Position numbers and translations under genes: made by a program
Shown here: positions 42,807 through 53,874 of the stretch, piece after piece
How the letters are laid out: the number at the start of each line of letters is the position of its first letter
Position numbering within the stretch: position 1 is the first letter of the stretch
Notes under the pieces: model-generated
What the model saw: only the letters and a program-made list of their open reading frames with translations
Told to the model about the DNA's origin: nothing
Database searches by the model: none
Source of the DNA: Lenzites betulinus
Lineage: Eukaryota; Basidiomycota; Agaricomycetes; Polyporales; Polyporaceae
Direction of reading: 5' to 3'
Length of the DNA stretch: 64,000 bases
NCBI GenBank assembly: GCA_022264855.1
Contig: JABYQU010000010.1
Coordinates: forward strand, 124,001 to 188,000

Positions 42807-45800
42807 ATGGCGCCCTCCCAGTCGAAACAAAAGCGCCTCGCCGAAAAGGCCGCAAAGCAGGCCGCGAAGGGCAAGCCCGGCGGCGCGCCCGCGGACGGCA
42901 CCGCGAGCACGACGACCGGCGACTCCCCCGCGGGCTCTGCGTACGGCTCGTCCGTGAACACCCCGCTCACGAACACGTCGGCCGCGACGAGCCATGAGGA
43001 CCTCACGTCCATGGCGAAGCTCCAGATTGCGACGGATCGGTGAGTGTGTTCTCGGTTTCTTCTGCGGCTGGGGTGGGGGACCCTGGCGATCGCTGTGCCT
43101 GTGCGTGTGTGTGCGGGGCTGCTCGGGTAGGGAGCGAGCCTCCTCGGGTGCGCATAGGCATATGCGTAGGCGCAAGCGGGCATGGCGAAGAGCGTGCGTG
43201 CGTGCAAGTTAGCGAAGTACCCCCGACAATGGGAGGGTATCCCTAGTGACCATCCGGACAATATTTCGGGTTCTGGAGGGGGCATGCCTGCTGCCATCCG
43301 GGCAAAACACGGCTCAGACGCCGAAAATCCTGTGGAATGGTCCGGACATGGATGGGCAAAATCGCGCCTGGCAGTGACACACCTTACCCACCATCTGGTG
43401 TTCCCTCGTACGCGAGACTCTGCAGCGCGGATATCGCGACATCGTCTGCCGGGTCATCGGGCAGACTCTTCATGAATAAGGGCACAGAGTCGAACTCCGC
43501 CAGTTTATCGTCCGCAGGTATAGGCTGAGGCAGCGGCAGATTCTCTTGAGTAGCCATGGTGATCGGCGTGTGTGTTGCGTTAATCGCAAAATTGATCCAA
43601 GCTGGAAAATGGGGTGTGTGTTGAAACAACGTAGAAAGGACGCTGCGGCCGCAGAGTGCAGCGCAAGTACAAACTTTCGCGACTTAATCGAGGTCGGCGT
43701 CATCAGGCATTTTAGGCGGTTGTCGGGGGTCCTGCTAGCGAGCGAGTACTGACCGGCCCTGCAGGAGTGCGGCCGGCGTGCTCGTGTCCGACACCAAGGG
43801 CCGAGATATCAAGATCGACTCCTACACGCTCTCCTTCCACGGCCGGTTACTCATCGAGGGCGCCGAGGTGTCCCTCAACTACGGCCAGCGCTATGGTCTC
43901 CTCGGCGAGAACGGATCCGGCAAGGTACGCTCGCCCGTATTTTTCGCGTGCAAAAAGCTAATGCCCGCGCCAGTCGACGTTCCTGTCCTCGATTGCGGAG
44001 CGCGACATCCCCATCCCGGAGCACATCGACATCTACCTCGTCAGCGGCGAGGCGGAGCCGTCGGAGGTGAACGCGATCGACTACATCGTCGCGTCCGCAA
44101 AGGCAAAGGTCGCGAAGCTCGAGGCGCGCATCGAGGAGCTCTCGATCGCGGACGACATCGACGAGGTCGCGCTCGACCACCTCTACGAGGAGCTCGAGGA
44201 GATGGACCCGGCGACGTTCGAGGCGAAGGCGGGCTCGATCCTGCACGGCCTCGGCTTCTCGCAGACGATGATGCACAAGCCGACGAAGGACATGTCCGGC
44301 GGCTGGCGCATGCGCGTCGCGCTCGCGCGCGCGCTCTTCGTGAAGCCGCACCTGCTGCTGCTCGACGAGCCGACGAACCACCTCGACCTCGAGGCGGTCG
44401 TGTGGCTCGAGGCGTACCTGTCGATGTACAACCACATCCTCGTCATCACCTCGCACTCGCAGGACTTCATGGACACCGTGTGCACGAACATCATGGACCT
44501 CACCCCGAAGAAGAAGCTGATGTACTACGGCGGCAACTACACGACCTACGTGCGCACGCGCTCCGAGAACGAGGTCAACCAGATGAAGGCGTACGCGAAG
44601 CAGCAGGACGAGATCTCGCACATCAAGAAGTGCGTCGGCCGTGCTCGCGATGCCCGCGTTCTCTTCTTACTGACGACGTGCGTCCGTTCGCGCGACACAG
44701 GTTCATCGCCTCGGCAGGTACATACGCGAACTTAGTCCGCCAGGCGAAGTCGAAGCAGAAGATCATCGACAAGATGGAGGCCGCGGGCCTCATCGAGAAG
44801 ATCGAGGTCGGGAAGCCGCTCCGCTTCAACTTCGAGGACGTCGGGAAGCTCCCGCCGCCCATCCTCGCCTTCAACGAGGTCGCGTTCTCCTACTCGGGCA
44901 AGAAGGAGGACTACCTCTACAAGAACCTCTCCTTCGGTATCGAGTGCGTCCTCTGCCATCTTCTCCCTTCACCTTCCGTCCGCACCGGCTAACGCAGCAC
45001 GCGCGCGCAGCATGGACTCGCGCATCGCGATCGTGGGGCAGAACGGCACAGGCAAGTCGACGCTGCTGAACCTGATCACGGGCGCGCTGCAGCCGTGCGA
45101 GGGCACGATCTCGCGGCACGTCGGGCTCAAGCTCGCAAAGTACTCGCAGCACAGCGCGGACCAGCTCCCGTACGACAAGAGCCCGATCGAGCACCTGCAG
45201 TCGCTCTACCACGAGAAGTACCCCGAGAAGGACATCCAGGCGTGGCGCGCGCAGGTCGGCCGCTTCGGCCTCACCGGCGCGCACCAGACGTCCGCGATCA
45301 AGCAGCTCTCGGACGGCCTCCGGAACCGGTGCGTCGCGTCTCTTTGGTGGGAGTGAAGGAGCGTGCTGATGCGGGGTCCGGCGCAGTGTCGTGTTCGCGC
45401 AGCTCGCGATGGAGCACCCGCACATCCTGCTGCTCGACGAGCCGACGAACCATCTCGACATGGCTTCTATCGACGCGCTCGCCCGCGCGATCAAGGAGTA
45501 CGAGGGCGGTGTCGTCATCGTCTCGCACGACTTCCGTAAGCCTTATCGCCGCCGCCCGCGTACCACCGCTGACAACACCCCATGCTTCGCGGTGCAGGTC
45601 TCATCTCGCAGGTTGCGGAGGAGCTCTGGGAGGTCAAGGACCGCAAGATCAAGAACTTGACCAAGGAGGACATCACGATCGTCGACTACAAGAAAATGCT
45701 CGTCAAGAACAGTGCGTACCCCCTCCTTCCCTTCCTTCGTCTTCCCCGTCTCGCGGACAAGACGCTGACCCCCCCTAGGTCACGACGCGCTCGAGAAGGC

Positions 45801-45840
45801 GAAGCTGTTCAGCAAGAACGCAGGCAAGGGGAAGGCGTAG
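42807..45840 (+). CDS. ARB1: ABC-F ATPase Arb1/ABCF2 (ribosome biogenesis)
   Basis: Exons 42807..43039, 43765..43924, 43974..44629, 44701..44943, 45011..45328, 45387..45535, 45598..45711, 45779..45840 (644 aa; yeast Arb1 610). It has two soluble ABC domains and no TM segments. Domain 1: GENGSGKS (Walker A, split by intron 2), MSGGWRMR signature, [12 protein letters not shown]alker B. Domain 2: [16 protein letters not shown] signature, [12 protein letters not shown]. The Lys/Ala-rich N-terminus [19 protein letters not shown] is typical of the ABCF2 branch, which acts in 40S/60S biogenesis and export. Intron 1 is 725 nt, against 49-71 nt for the others, and contains an antisense relic of another gene. 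Confidence 0.92.
43389..43557 (-). pseudogene. CNS1: Orphan first exon of a Cns1/TTC4-type TPR co-chaperone inside ARB1 intron 1
   Basis: On the minus strand inside ARB1 intron 1, an ATG at 43557 opens [19 protein letters not shown] followed by [16 protein letters not shown] and [15 protein letters not shown]. This matches the conserved N-terminal segment of Cns1/TTC4 (x-VPLFM-x, LQSL.YEGTPDE), which precedes the TPR domain. It ends exactly at the conserved TPD|E point with a usable donor (g|gtgggt), then a stop in frame. No TPR-encoding exon follows in the remaining 350 nt before ARB1 exon 1. Cns1 is an essential Hsp90 co-chaperone, so an intact copy should exist elsewhere. The intact donor suggests a DNA-level 5' fragment, not a retrocopy. 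Confidence 0.65.
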
Positions 45841-46322
45841 ACGCGTCCCGCCCTGCCCCGCCCTGTTTATCCGCCCCGCCATGTGCTTGTGACGACCGCT
45901 GTACGCCCGCACCACGAACCCTCTCCTTCTGTAGCAGCACCCGATTGTTTTCCGTAGCCGTAGTAGCCATAGCCTTAGCCAACCGCACCACCGTGTATGC
46001 GCGTACTGTAGAAGAGCCCGCCCACGCATTTGCCACTCACACATCGTTACGTACGAACCCGCGCAGCATGTATTCCAATGCAATCTCCATTAGAGCATGA
46101 GTTTTTGCGCGTGCGACGTGTAGTCTTGGATGACCCACGGGGACGACATTGACTGGTAAGATGACACACGCGTACGTCGCACGCATAATAACTTACAAGA
46201 CATCATGCTAATTGTATCGCACATATACATATCCTAGTACATTGATCATGACACAGCGACCGAAAGCGTAGCAACCAAAAACACGACAAACACCACACAG
46301 AACGCTCGACTCCGCCACCCGC
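45841..46322. other. Intergenic between convergent ARB1 and SPT3
   Basis: 482 nt, presumably both 3'UTRs and terminators. No RNA gene or repeat is seen. Confidence 0.55.
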
Positions 46323-47572
46323 CTAGATGAGACTGACCGTAGTCCGAATGAGCCCGCCCCGCCAGTTACGCATGCCCGCCGAGCGGCGCTGCGCCCAGTC
46401 GCCCTGCATCCGCGCAAACGCATCCTGTATATGCTCCGGGCGGAGCGCCGTGCGCGCCTCGGGCGGCGGCAGAAACAACGAGCACGTCGGGAGCGGCACG
46501 TCCGCGGCCTCGTGCTCCGGGCTCTCCTCGCGGCGCATGCGCTTCGCGTCCGCGCCAATGCCGTGCGCGAGCGGCGCCTTGCGCTTCCCGAGGACCGGCG
46601 ACGCGCCCGGGCGGTGCGCGCCCGAGCGCAGGTACGCGTCCTCGAGCGACTTCTTCACCTCGAGGCCTGCGATCGTGAGCGCGCGCACCATCTCGAACGC
46701 GAGGAAGCCGACGATGTCGACCGTGTCGTCGCCCTGCTTCAGGTCGAGCGCGGGCGGCAGGTTGAGGAACTCGCGGAAGCGCTTCGCTGTGCGCGCGCAC
46801 GGTCAGACGGAGCGCAGCGGGGGACTGTGCGGAGAACGGTGCACGTACCTTTGCGGTAGGTGAACGAGGCCTGGCGACAGTCGGAGTAGTGCTGGTACTC
46901 CTCGCGCGTCATCTCGCGCGTGGCGTCGTCGGCCTCCTTGAGGCGCTGGATGCTCGCCTCGTGCGCCTCGATGTCGTCCTCGTCCTCCTCGTCGTCCGTG
47001 GGGAGCACGTCCGAGAATATCGTCGTGATCTCCCACGGGAGCTTGATCGTGATCTTCTGCGCCTTCGCGACGAGCTTGTCTGTGTACGCCGCCCTCGTTC
47101 GTGCTGAGCTTCTTGGTGTGAAGGGGGGAGGCACTCACCGTCTGCGCCGTCCTCGAGCGTCTCGACTTCCACGCCGCCGCCGCCGTCGCCGCCGGAGTCC
47201 TTCGCGTGCTTGCGCACGTCCTTCCACGAGAGGTACGTCCGGAGACGGTTCACCTTCGCACGGTCGTGGCGGATAAGAAAGATGAGGTCCTCCGCGGAGA
47301 GGTAGCGCGCGCCGCGGCGTGTCGCGAGCGCACGGGCCTGGAGGATCTGCCGCACACGTTCGAGTTCAACACATGCCCGGCGTGCATTTCAAGCTAAGAC
47401 GTACAAGCTCGATGAGCTGGCTGCGGACGATGTCCTCGACGAGGTTGACGGTGTCGGGGCTCGGCTCCTGGACCTCGCCGAAGACGAACATCATCTGGGG
47501 GATCTCTTGCATGTACTTGTAGTCTCTGTGCGCGGAGCCGTCCGCGGCGAAGGCCTTCTTGGAGGACGCCAT
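46323..47572 (-). CDS. SPT3: SAGA subunit Spt3
   Basis: Exons 47405..47572, 47139..47346, 46849..47079, 46323..46786 (356 aa; yeast 337). The N-terminal histone fold opens at [18 protein letters not shown] and continues [48 protein letters not shown]. The second histone-fold half and linker follow with [41 protein letters not shown] and [16 protein letters not shown]. Spt3 pairs its two histone folds intramolecularly and helps SAGA deliver TBP to promoters. The C-terminal 90 residues (after [10 protein letters not shown]) are a less conserved basic/acidic tail. The gene diverges from the F-box gene at 47852, leaving a 279-nt bidirectional promoter. Confidence 0.92.
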
Positions 47573-47851
47573 GGTGTGCTGCTGCTACCAGCCCGGGCCG
47601 GATGGAGGTCGGGAGCAAGAGGTGTCGGCGAGTGCCGAGGGTGGCACGGCGACTTGGAACGGAAGCGCGCGTGGACCCTGGACTCGTCCGATCTTCGCGG
47701 CTTCCGCCGCCACACACGGCGAACTGCCCAAGAAGCCCGGCCGCTGCAGCTTCAGCTTCTTCAACAAGCTTAGTTGCATGGCGGTGATGTGAACTTCTTA
47801 CACTGAGTGCTCCTCGGATGTTGTTACGAATCTTATACTGATTCCAACGCC

Positions 47852-49622
47852 ATGTCCGACCTCGATATCCAAGTCGTCCCTCTCAAACAGCCGTCCGCTC
47901 CGGCCACCGATGCCATACCTGACGCGACCACGACGCAGACTCTGTGCTTCACAGATCTCCCGGAGGACGTCATCCGCGAAATATACCTGTATCTCACCGA
48001 CAACGAGAGGGTCGCATTAGCCACGCTGTCGAAGGCCCTCTATGCCGCTTTCCCCCCTTGTCCGACCGACGTTGCGTGTACAACCACTGAACGCGCCGTC
48101 TCCTTCCAGCAGGCCCTCACCAGACTCCCAGGCGCCTTTCACCGGCTCGTATCCCTCGATTTCGGACGCATGCCGTCGCCCAGCAAGAATCAACCGCTCG
48201 TCCTGCGGGAAATCCTCCCCGAAGCGCTGCAGCTGCGCTCACTCGTATGTGGTGTTGCAGAGAGCAACAACCGTGCTATTGCAGAGCTCATTGGCCGCCT
48301 CCCGCACTTGGAGAGTCTTGAGTTGCATGAACCATCGGGTAAGGCCTTGCGTGCAATGTCCTATCCTCCCTCTCTCAAGTCACTCAAGCTCGTCCGAGTC
48401 CCCGATAAAGCTATCTCCTGGGACGGTCTGGCAAAATCTCTGGAGAACCTGCTCAGCCTCGCCACCCTCTCGCTCACCGAATTGTTCCTTGGTGACCTGA
48501 AAATCACCACAGACGACGAAATCGCGGTCTTTGCGAGTATAACCACGCTCGAGATATTTACCTCGATCCTCCCGCACTCACTCGTGACTATCGAGCGCCT
48601 CTTCCCTAACGTCACTGTCCTAGTGATCGACGACACGGAGTTCCCGAGCGCACTCGGCATGCTAGGAGACGACGACGACGAGCGCCGCGTCCTACCGCGG
48701 CTCGTCTGCCTGACGGGCTACGAACTGGGAGACACCTGGATCCGATGGGCACCGCGCCATCTCACCTTCGTCATCCTCCACCCGAAGGGCCAAATATCCT
48801 CGCTCGAGGTATGCTCCACGGCGCACCTGGTCGGACTCGCCATCCGCTCCCCGAGCTTGACCTTCGACATATGGGGCGACATCAAAGGCCACCTTTCCGT
48901 AGTCCGCATCCTCGAGCTCGAGAGCACCCAGGTGGGCTTCGCCGACAACATCGCCCTGCTCGTGAGTCCCCCGCTCCCGCCCCCTCTTTCCCCTCACGCT
49001 CCGCCCCGCAGCCCGCACTCACGCCCGCACCCCACAGATAGAAGCATGTGAAGAACACGACGACTTCCTCCCCGCCGACCTCCCGCTCACCGTGCTCTCC
49101 CTCTGCGCCCCCACCATCTCCTCCTACTCCGGCTCCGACTACGACCAAGCCGACCCAAACCTCGGCCCGGACGAACTCCTCGCGCGGCTCTTCGCCCTCA
49201 TCCCCACCGCGTTCCCGCACCTGCGCTACCTCGCGCTCGCGAGCGCACCGGAAATGCCTCCTACGGGCTACACGGGCCTCGCGGCCGTGCGTGTGCCGTG
49301 GCGCTGGTGGCGCATCGTCAAGGAGGGGGCGCGCGTTGAGTACAGGGAGATCCCGGTGTGGGAGGGCGAGCGTGTGCGAACGTTCTTCCGCGAGGCGGAC
49401 GTAGCGACGGCGGCTAAGTTTGACGGTACGGCGTTGTTTTATCCTGAGCAGGTTCGGTCGCTGAACTCTGTGTGTTACAGATGGGTTCAAGGCGCTGTTT
49501 TGATCGCAAGGACGCCGATGCTGGGTATGACTCGGAAGGATAGTGGGATGGACACTGCAACAGCCTATGGAATGTATCGGATGTGTTTTGTTCATATAGT
49601 AATAGAAATTGTGACATCCTAG
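47852..49622 (+). CDS. F-box/leucine-rich-type protein 4 (unrelated to the tandem trio)
   Basis: Exons 47852..48961 and 49038..49622 (564 aa), one phase-0 intron. An F-box core occurs at about residues 32-60: CFTDLPEDVIREIYLYL, VALATLSKALYAAF. The body contains irregular leucine-rich stretches (LRSLVCGVAES, LPHLESLELHE, PPSLKSLKLVRV, LFPNVTVLVIDD, VVRILELESTQ), as in Agaricomycete F-box/LRR proteins. The C-terminal 60 residues after AAKFDG are not conserved-looking, and a possible intron (gtacgg donor near 49424) could give a different ending. Presumed SCF adaptor with unknown substrate. Confidence 0.75.
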
Positions 49623-49671
49623 AGCGCGCGTCAAGCGGACAGTATGTGCCGGCCGTACAACAAACCAACCC

Positions 49672-51510
49672 CTACTCGAGCGTCGGCGGCGCCCGCCCGC
49701 TGCCCATCATGACCCACGCGCCCTCGCTCGAGACGTCGTCGATCGTCAAGAAGATCGTCGCTGGGCCCGGCGGGAACACGCGCCCGTTCGGCGGCGTCGT
49801 GAAGGTGAGCGACTTGCTGTCGCGCGAGATCGTCGCGTCCATGAAGACGAGGCGCGCGCTCGAGTGGAACGCGTGCGTCGAGAAGCCGAGGTCCATGAGC
49901 GACACTGCGGGGGTAATGGACGCGGTGAGTAGCGTGGCGGTGCGAAGCGGCAGTACATACCTTGGACTTTCGCGCCGGGGCGCGCGAGGGTGTTCGGCAG
50001 CGAGATCGGGACGGTTACGGACTTGTTGAACGCGAGCTTCTCGGGCGTGTTCAAGATCTTCGGCCGCTCGACGAACATGAACGGGGGGTCGAGCGTCTGC
50101 ACGCGGAACTCGCTGGGGAACTTCACGTCCGGGCCGACGGTCGTGTTCCCGTTCGGGTTGCTGCCCGCGATGAGGAAGTTGCCCTGCGGCGTGAGGGTGA
50201 CGCTGGAGTGGTACACGCGCGCGATGCCCGACGACGGCATGCCCGCGTTGCTGATGCGCTGCCCGAGCGGCGCGTCGGGGGTGTAGAGGGACGGGACGAG
50301 CACGGCGTGGTCCGAGTTCGAGTTGCCGATGGGGTCTTGCACCTGGCGGATCGCTGCGAACCCGGAGCGCGCGCCGTTCGTGATGAGCACCTGGCCGTTG
50401 GGGAGGTGGACGAGCTCGGGCATGGTGCGCCCCTCGAGCATGTGCTCGACCTCCCAGCCCTTCGCGATGCCCTCCTCGGTGAGCGTGATACGCGAGCATT
50501 GCGAGGAGGCAGGAGTCTGCGACGAGAGCTGGAGGGGGTCGAGCGGGTCGGTCTGCGTGCCGCCGCACACGAGCACTTCGGGGACGAAGTCGGGCGGCGA
50601 CAGGGGCAGGAGGATGGCGGAGCCGTCGATGGGGTTCGTGACGCGCACATTGTTCGGGATGTCGGGGAGGATCCGCTCCGTGTTCGCCTCGATGTCGTAA
50701 ATGATCGACTGGTTGTTCGCGACCATGAACACCTTCCCATCCGGCAGCGCAAAGATGCTAGCCGGAGCGTTCGTCAGCCACGCCAAGCCCGGGGCGGAGT
50801 GGGACAATGCGCACGCACCGCGGGAACAGGTTCGCCGGCAGGCTGCGCTCGAGGAACGCGGACGGGCGCGGCGTGTCCTCCTTGCGCGGGAAGAACTCGA
50901 AGGTGTTAGCCGGGTGCAGGTTGTAGAAGTTCTCGTTCACGTGTGTCCCGCCGACGATGAGAAGACTGCCGTCGAAGATGCGGATGGCGGACGTGTACCA
51001 CCGGGGCTCGAGCAGATGCAGGGTCGCCGGGTCCTCGAACAGGGTGCAGCCTTCGCCGGTGGGTGATGCGCATGGCTCAAAGATACGGATTCCCTGAAGC
51101 CCATTCTCGATAGTGGGATTTCCCGGGAAACCACGAGGGTCTCCGCCAATGCTGGCCTGTGAAATATGTCAAATCCGCGCCTGCGAAAGGGCTACAGTCG
51201 AGTTTACCATGGTGCCGTTGCTCAAGAGTGCTCCACTCGCGCAGAACGAGTTTGTGAGTACATCGAGCGGCGTAACAGTGCTAGTCTCGAGATTCCATAG
51301 AGCACCCCATGCCGAGTGATTGTTGATCTGAAGTGGGTCGTCTGAGGCGCGGTCAAAGAAGATGGCGAGCGTTGGCGAGACGACGATGGACTCGAGCGCA
51401 ACTATACCCGACCGTTCTGCCTTGAGATCGAAGCGCCAGCCTGGAGCAGATGGGGCGGCGGCCGCAAAGGATGTTAGCAGCGTGAGGAGTGAGAACAAAC
51501 TCCACTTCAT
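49672..51510 (-). CDS. GLX: Glyoxal oxidase-type copper radical oxidase
   Basis: Exons 51208..51510, 50819..51156, 49961..50757, 49672..49904 (556 aa). A signal peptide ([19 protein letters not shown]) precedes the seven-bladed catalytic domain. The copper-radical residues are all visible: Cys90 in NSFCASG and Tyr155 in PRWYTSA (Cys-Tyr cofactor), Tyr396/His397 in RVYHSS, and His490 in GFSTHAFH. The uniform offset of 19-20 from the known Phanerochaete GLX residues (Cys70, Tyr135, Tyr377, His378, His471) supports the alignment. A C-terminal DUF1929-type domain ends the protein. It oxidises small aldehydes and makes extracellular H2O2 for ligninolytic peroxidases (family knowledge). No WSC repeats are attached, so this is the simple GLX-like class. 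Intron 1 could also be read with a 39-nt alternative. Confidence 0.9.
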
Positions 51511-52209
51511 GTTCGCGAGTGCGGGATTAAGGCGTCGAGCGCAAGGGTTGGGATGACCGAATCCGCTGGGGCCACTCAGCGGGAAACATACCAGTCGGCT
51601 TATATAGTGGCTCGCACCCAGGCGGACGGCCGACGGTTGTCCTTCGCTCGAGGACAGGGGCACTTGGTGAGAGTGTCGATGTTTCGGCAGGCTGCCGAGG
51701 CTATAGAGCCATCAAGAGGCATTAGTCCTCTGTGAACTGAGCGGATGAGCCGGATGGGAATCTCAGAACCGTGTGGTGGATCTACTGAAAATGTCAGGAT
51801 CGGTGGGATTGCGCTCGCCTAAGCCTAATGTCCAAGCACCTCAGCGTGGATGCGTGCGACACTTGCTAAATCGGCGTGAGAATGTGCGGTGTTACGCGAG
51901 GGCAAAACCGGTCGATGTGGCTTCGGGTGCCTTAGATGGCATAACATAGCTGCTTGACTGTACACGCGAAGAGATTTGTTTAAGCTATACGAGAAGCCAC
52001 GAGAGGGAAAAAGGTGAGAAAGGCCAAGAATACCTTCAAACGTTACACACTCACCTGATACGATGTCATCCACAATGTTAGCAACGTTACGCTCAGCTCA
52101 GAGATCCCAGATAGTGATATGTGAACCTAAACCAATACGATTCGCGGTCTAGAGCTGACAGTGTGCCATATCCGTAGCGTAGAATTACAATCGCTGGCCA
52201 ATTCGCACC
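51511..52209. other. GLX promoter and flank of the FAH-family gene
   Basis: 699 nt. A minus-strand TATATAAG at 51599-51606, about 90 nt upstream of the GLX start, is a likely TATA box, consistent with a regulated gene. The remainder shows nothing I can support. Confidence 0.55.
51599..51606 (-). promoter_or_regulatory. TATA box of the glyoxal oxidase gene
   Basis: Minus-strand TATATAAG about 90 nt upstream of the start codon, with no competing ATG between. Confidence 0.6.
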
Positions 52210-53485
52210 TCAAAGTTTCGCCTTCTCGGCCCCACGCTCTTCAACTACAGCATTGAAGAGCGTTCCGATGCCGCCGCCGAGCCATACGTTCATGTCATCC
52301 CCATTCTTGAGGTAAACTGGGGGTTTCTTCACGAAGCCGACACCCTTGGGGGTTCCGGTCATGATGATAGAGCCTGGAAGAAGCGTGGTGCCTTGCGAAA
52401 GGAACGCAATGGTCTGGCGAACGTTGAATATTTGGTCACTGAATGTCGGATAAAAATAGTCAGCAATGGGAATCTCGGCGACCAAGGTGTGCTAAACTTA
52501 CGCAGTAGTGCCGTCCTGAACAGTCTTGCCGTTGACCACAGTCTTCAAGGGAAGGCTTTGTGGGTCAGGGATGGTGTGAGCCGCAACAAGGCATGGGCCA
52601 ATGGGAGTGGTGTTATCTGTACGCTGTTAGCGCATGTTTCCAATGAAGAGCAGCAGTTTGCCACACCATAGCCTTTCGAGAAGTTCCACTGCGAGACCGC
52701 CATTTGGTGGTATCGGAAGGAAATCTGGACACTTGTTAGACAATGATTTCGGCACTGAACGGGCTTCTTACATCATTCCCAGCCGTGTACGCAATAACAT
52801 AGTCGAGGGCATCCGCTTCTGATACGTTCTTCGCAGGCCTGCCGATGACCACCGTCAACTCAACTTCGTAGTCCGGAAGGTGCTTCTCGACTGGCTGGAC
52901 GTGCTTGGGGATAGTGACTGGGACCTCTGGGCCAATCAAGGATGTGATGGGCTTGTAGAATAGCACTGGGTACCTAGTTGAAAAGTACGTCAGTCCGGAG
53001 GTGAAGAAGATACGACGGCGTATTTACGCAGGCTTCGAAAGGTTTGCCTCGGCCTGTCTGGGAGGTTAGAATATAGAGCACGGAGGCTGTAATCATGTGC
53101 GTACAGCATGGTCAGCGTAGTTGAGTCCGAGACACCGCACTAGGCCAACGTCTTCGCGCGAGAGAGGTGCAAGGAGCTCCTTGACAGTGAGGACATTCTT
53201 GGTGACTTGTGCCGCGGGATCCAGTACAGAACCGACGATCTCATAGGCCTTCACAGTCTTCTTCTGATGAATCGCCAGGCCGACTAGTAGCTGACGCGTC
53301 AAGCATGTTCATATACCGAGACCGCTATCATACCGTCAAGTTTAGGGTCCACAGGCTCTCCAATGTGGACCTGGCCAGTCTCCGCCGCGAGGAAGCGTAT
53401 GAGACGAGTCCATTGCTAGACAATGAGTTGTCAGAGGGGCCTCGGCGATGGCGGACGGTGTGCTCACCGTTCTGAGGGGAGCCAT
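52210..53485 (-). CDS. Fumarylacetoacetate hydrolase (FAH) family protein
   Basis: Eight exons: 53468..53485 (18 nt), 53334..53415, 53105..53283, 53028..53053 (26 nt), 52772..52973, 52667..52724, 52502..52616, 52210..52438 (302 aa). It has the short FAHD1/FAHD2-type layout: N-terminal WTRLIRFLAAETGQVHIG, then GLNYADHA, the catalytic domain with PVLFYKPITSLIGP, metal-binding YEVELTVVIGRPAKN, YTAGNDISFRYHQ, GPCLVAAHTIPDPQ, LLPGSIIMTGTPKGVG and GIGTLFNAV near the C-terminus. Such enzymes hydrolyse C-C bonds or decarboxylate 2-oxo acids (acylpyruvase, oxaloacetate decarboxylase or related activities). The exact substrate cannot be told. Every junction preserves frame and a conserved motif. Confidence 0.88.
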
Positions 53486-53874
53486 GGTGGTGGTAGGGAG
53501 GGAAGGTGGGAAAGCGAGTGCGGCGGCCGGTTGTTCTCATGTTTGCACTCGTCAAGTCCACTTCTGATCACCTCACGGAGCTCCGGTCCCCGCGGGACGC
53601 GTCTCCCGCGATCACATGACCGCAACGCGCTACACGCGCTGTCCATTTACGTAACCCCAGAATGAGGTTCAGTTGTACCTGGTTCGAACCGCCCAGTACT
53701 GTCACCGCAACGCTACCTGGCCCTGCATTTCTTCCTCCGCGACGACGACAACGACTACCACGACGACTACGCCCGCCTCTACGTGACTGGTGGCTTCTCC
53801 TTGCATCTACTGGAAGACATCCTATACAAGTGGAAACCTATGTGGCACTCGTAACTCGATTCTAGCTCCTAGTC
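53486..53874. promoter_or_regulatory. Divergent promoter between the FAH-family gene and CDC14
   Basis: 389 nt between divergent starts. It contains a perfect 10-nt palindrome ggttcgaacc at about 53680-53689, which is not part of a tRNA. No other element is clear. Confidence 0.5.

Noticed and set aside
42593..43297. Minus-strand open frame across ARB1 exon 1 and intron 1, considered as the continuation of the CNS1 fragment
   Set aside because: The frame does not encode TPR-like sequence and no acceptor gives the expected residues after the conserved TPD|E junction.
53670..53700. Possible tRNA because of ggttcgaacc
   Set aside because: The sequence is just a palindrome; no acceptor or anticodon stem can be built around it.
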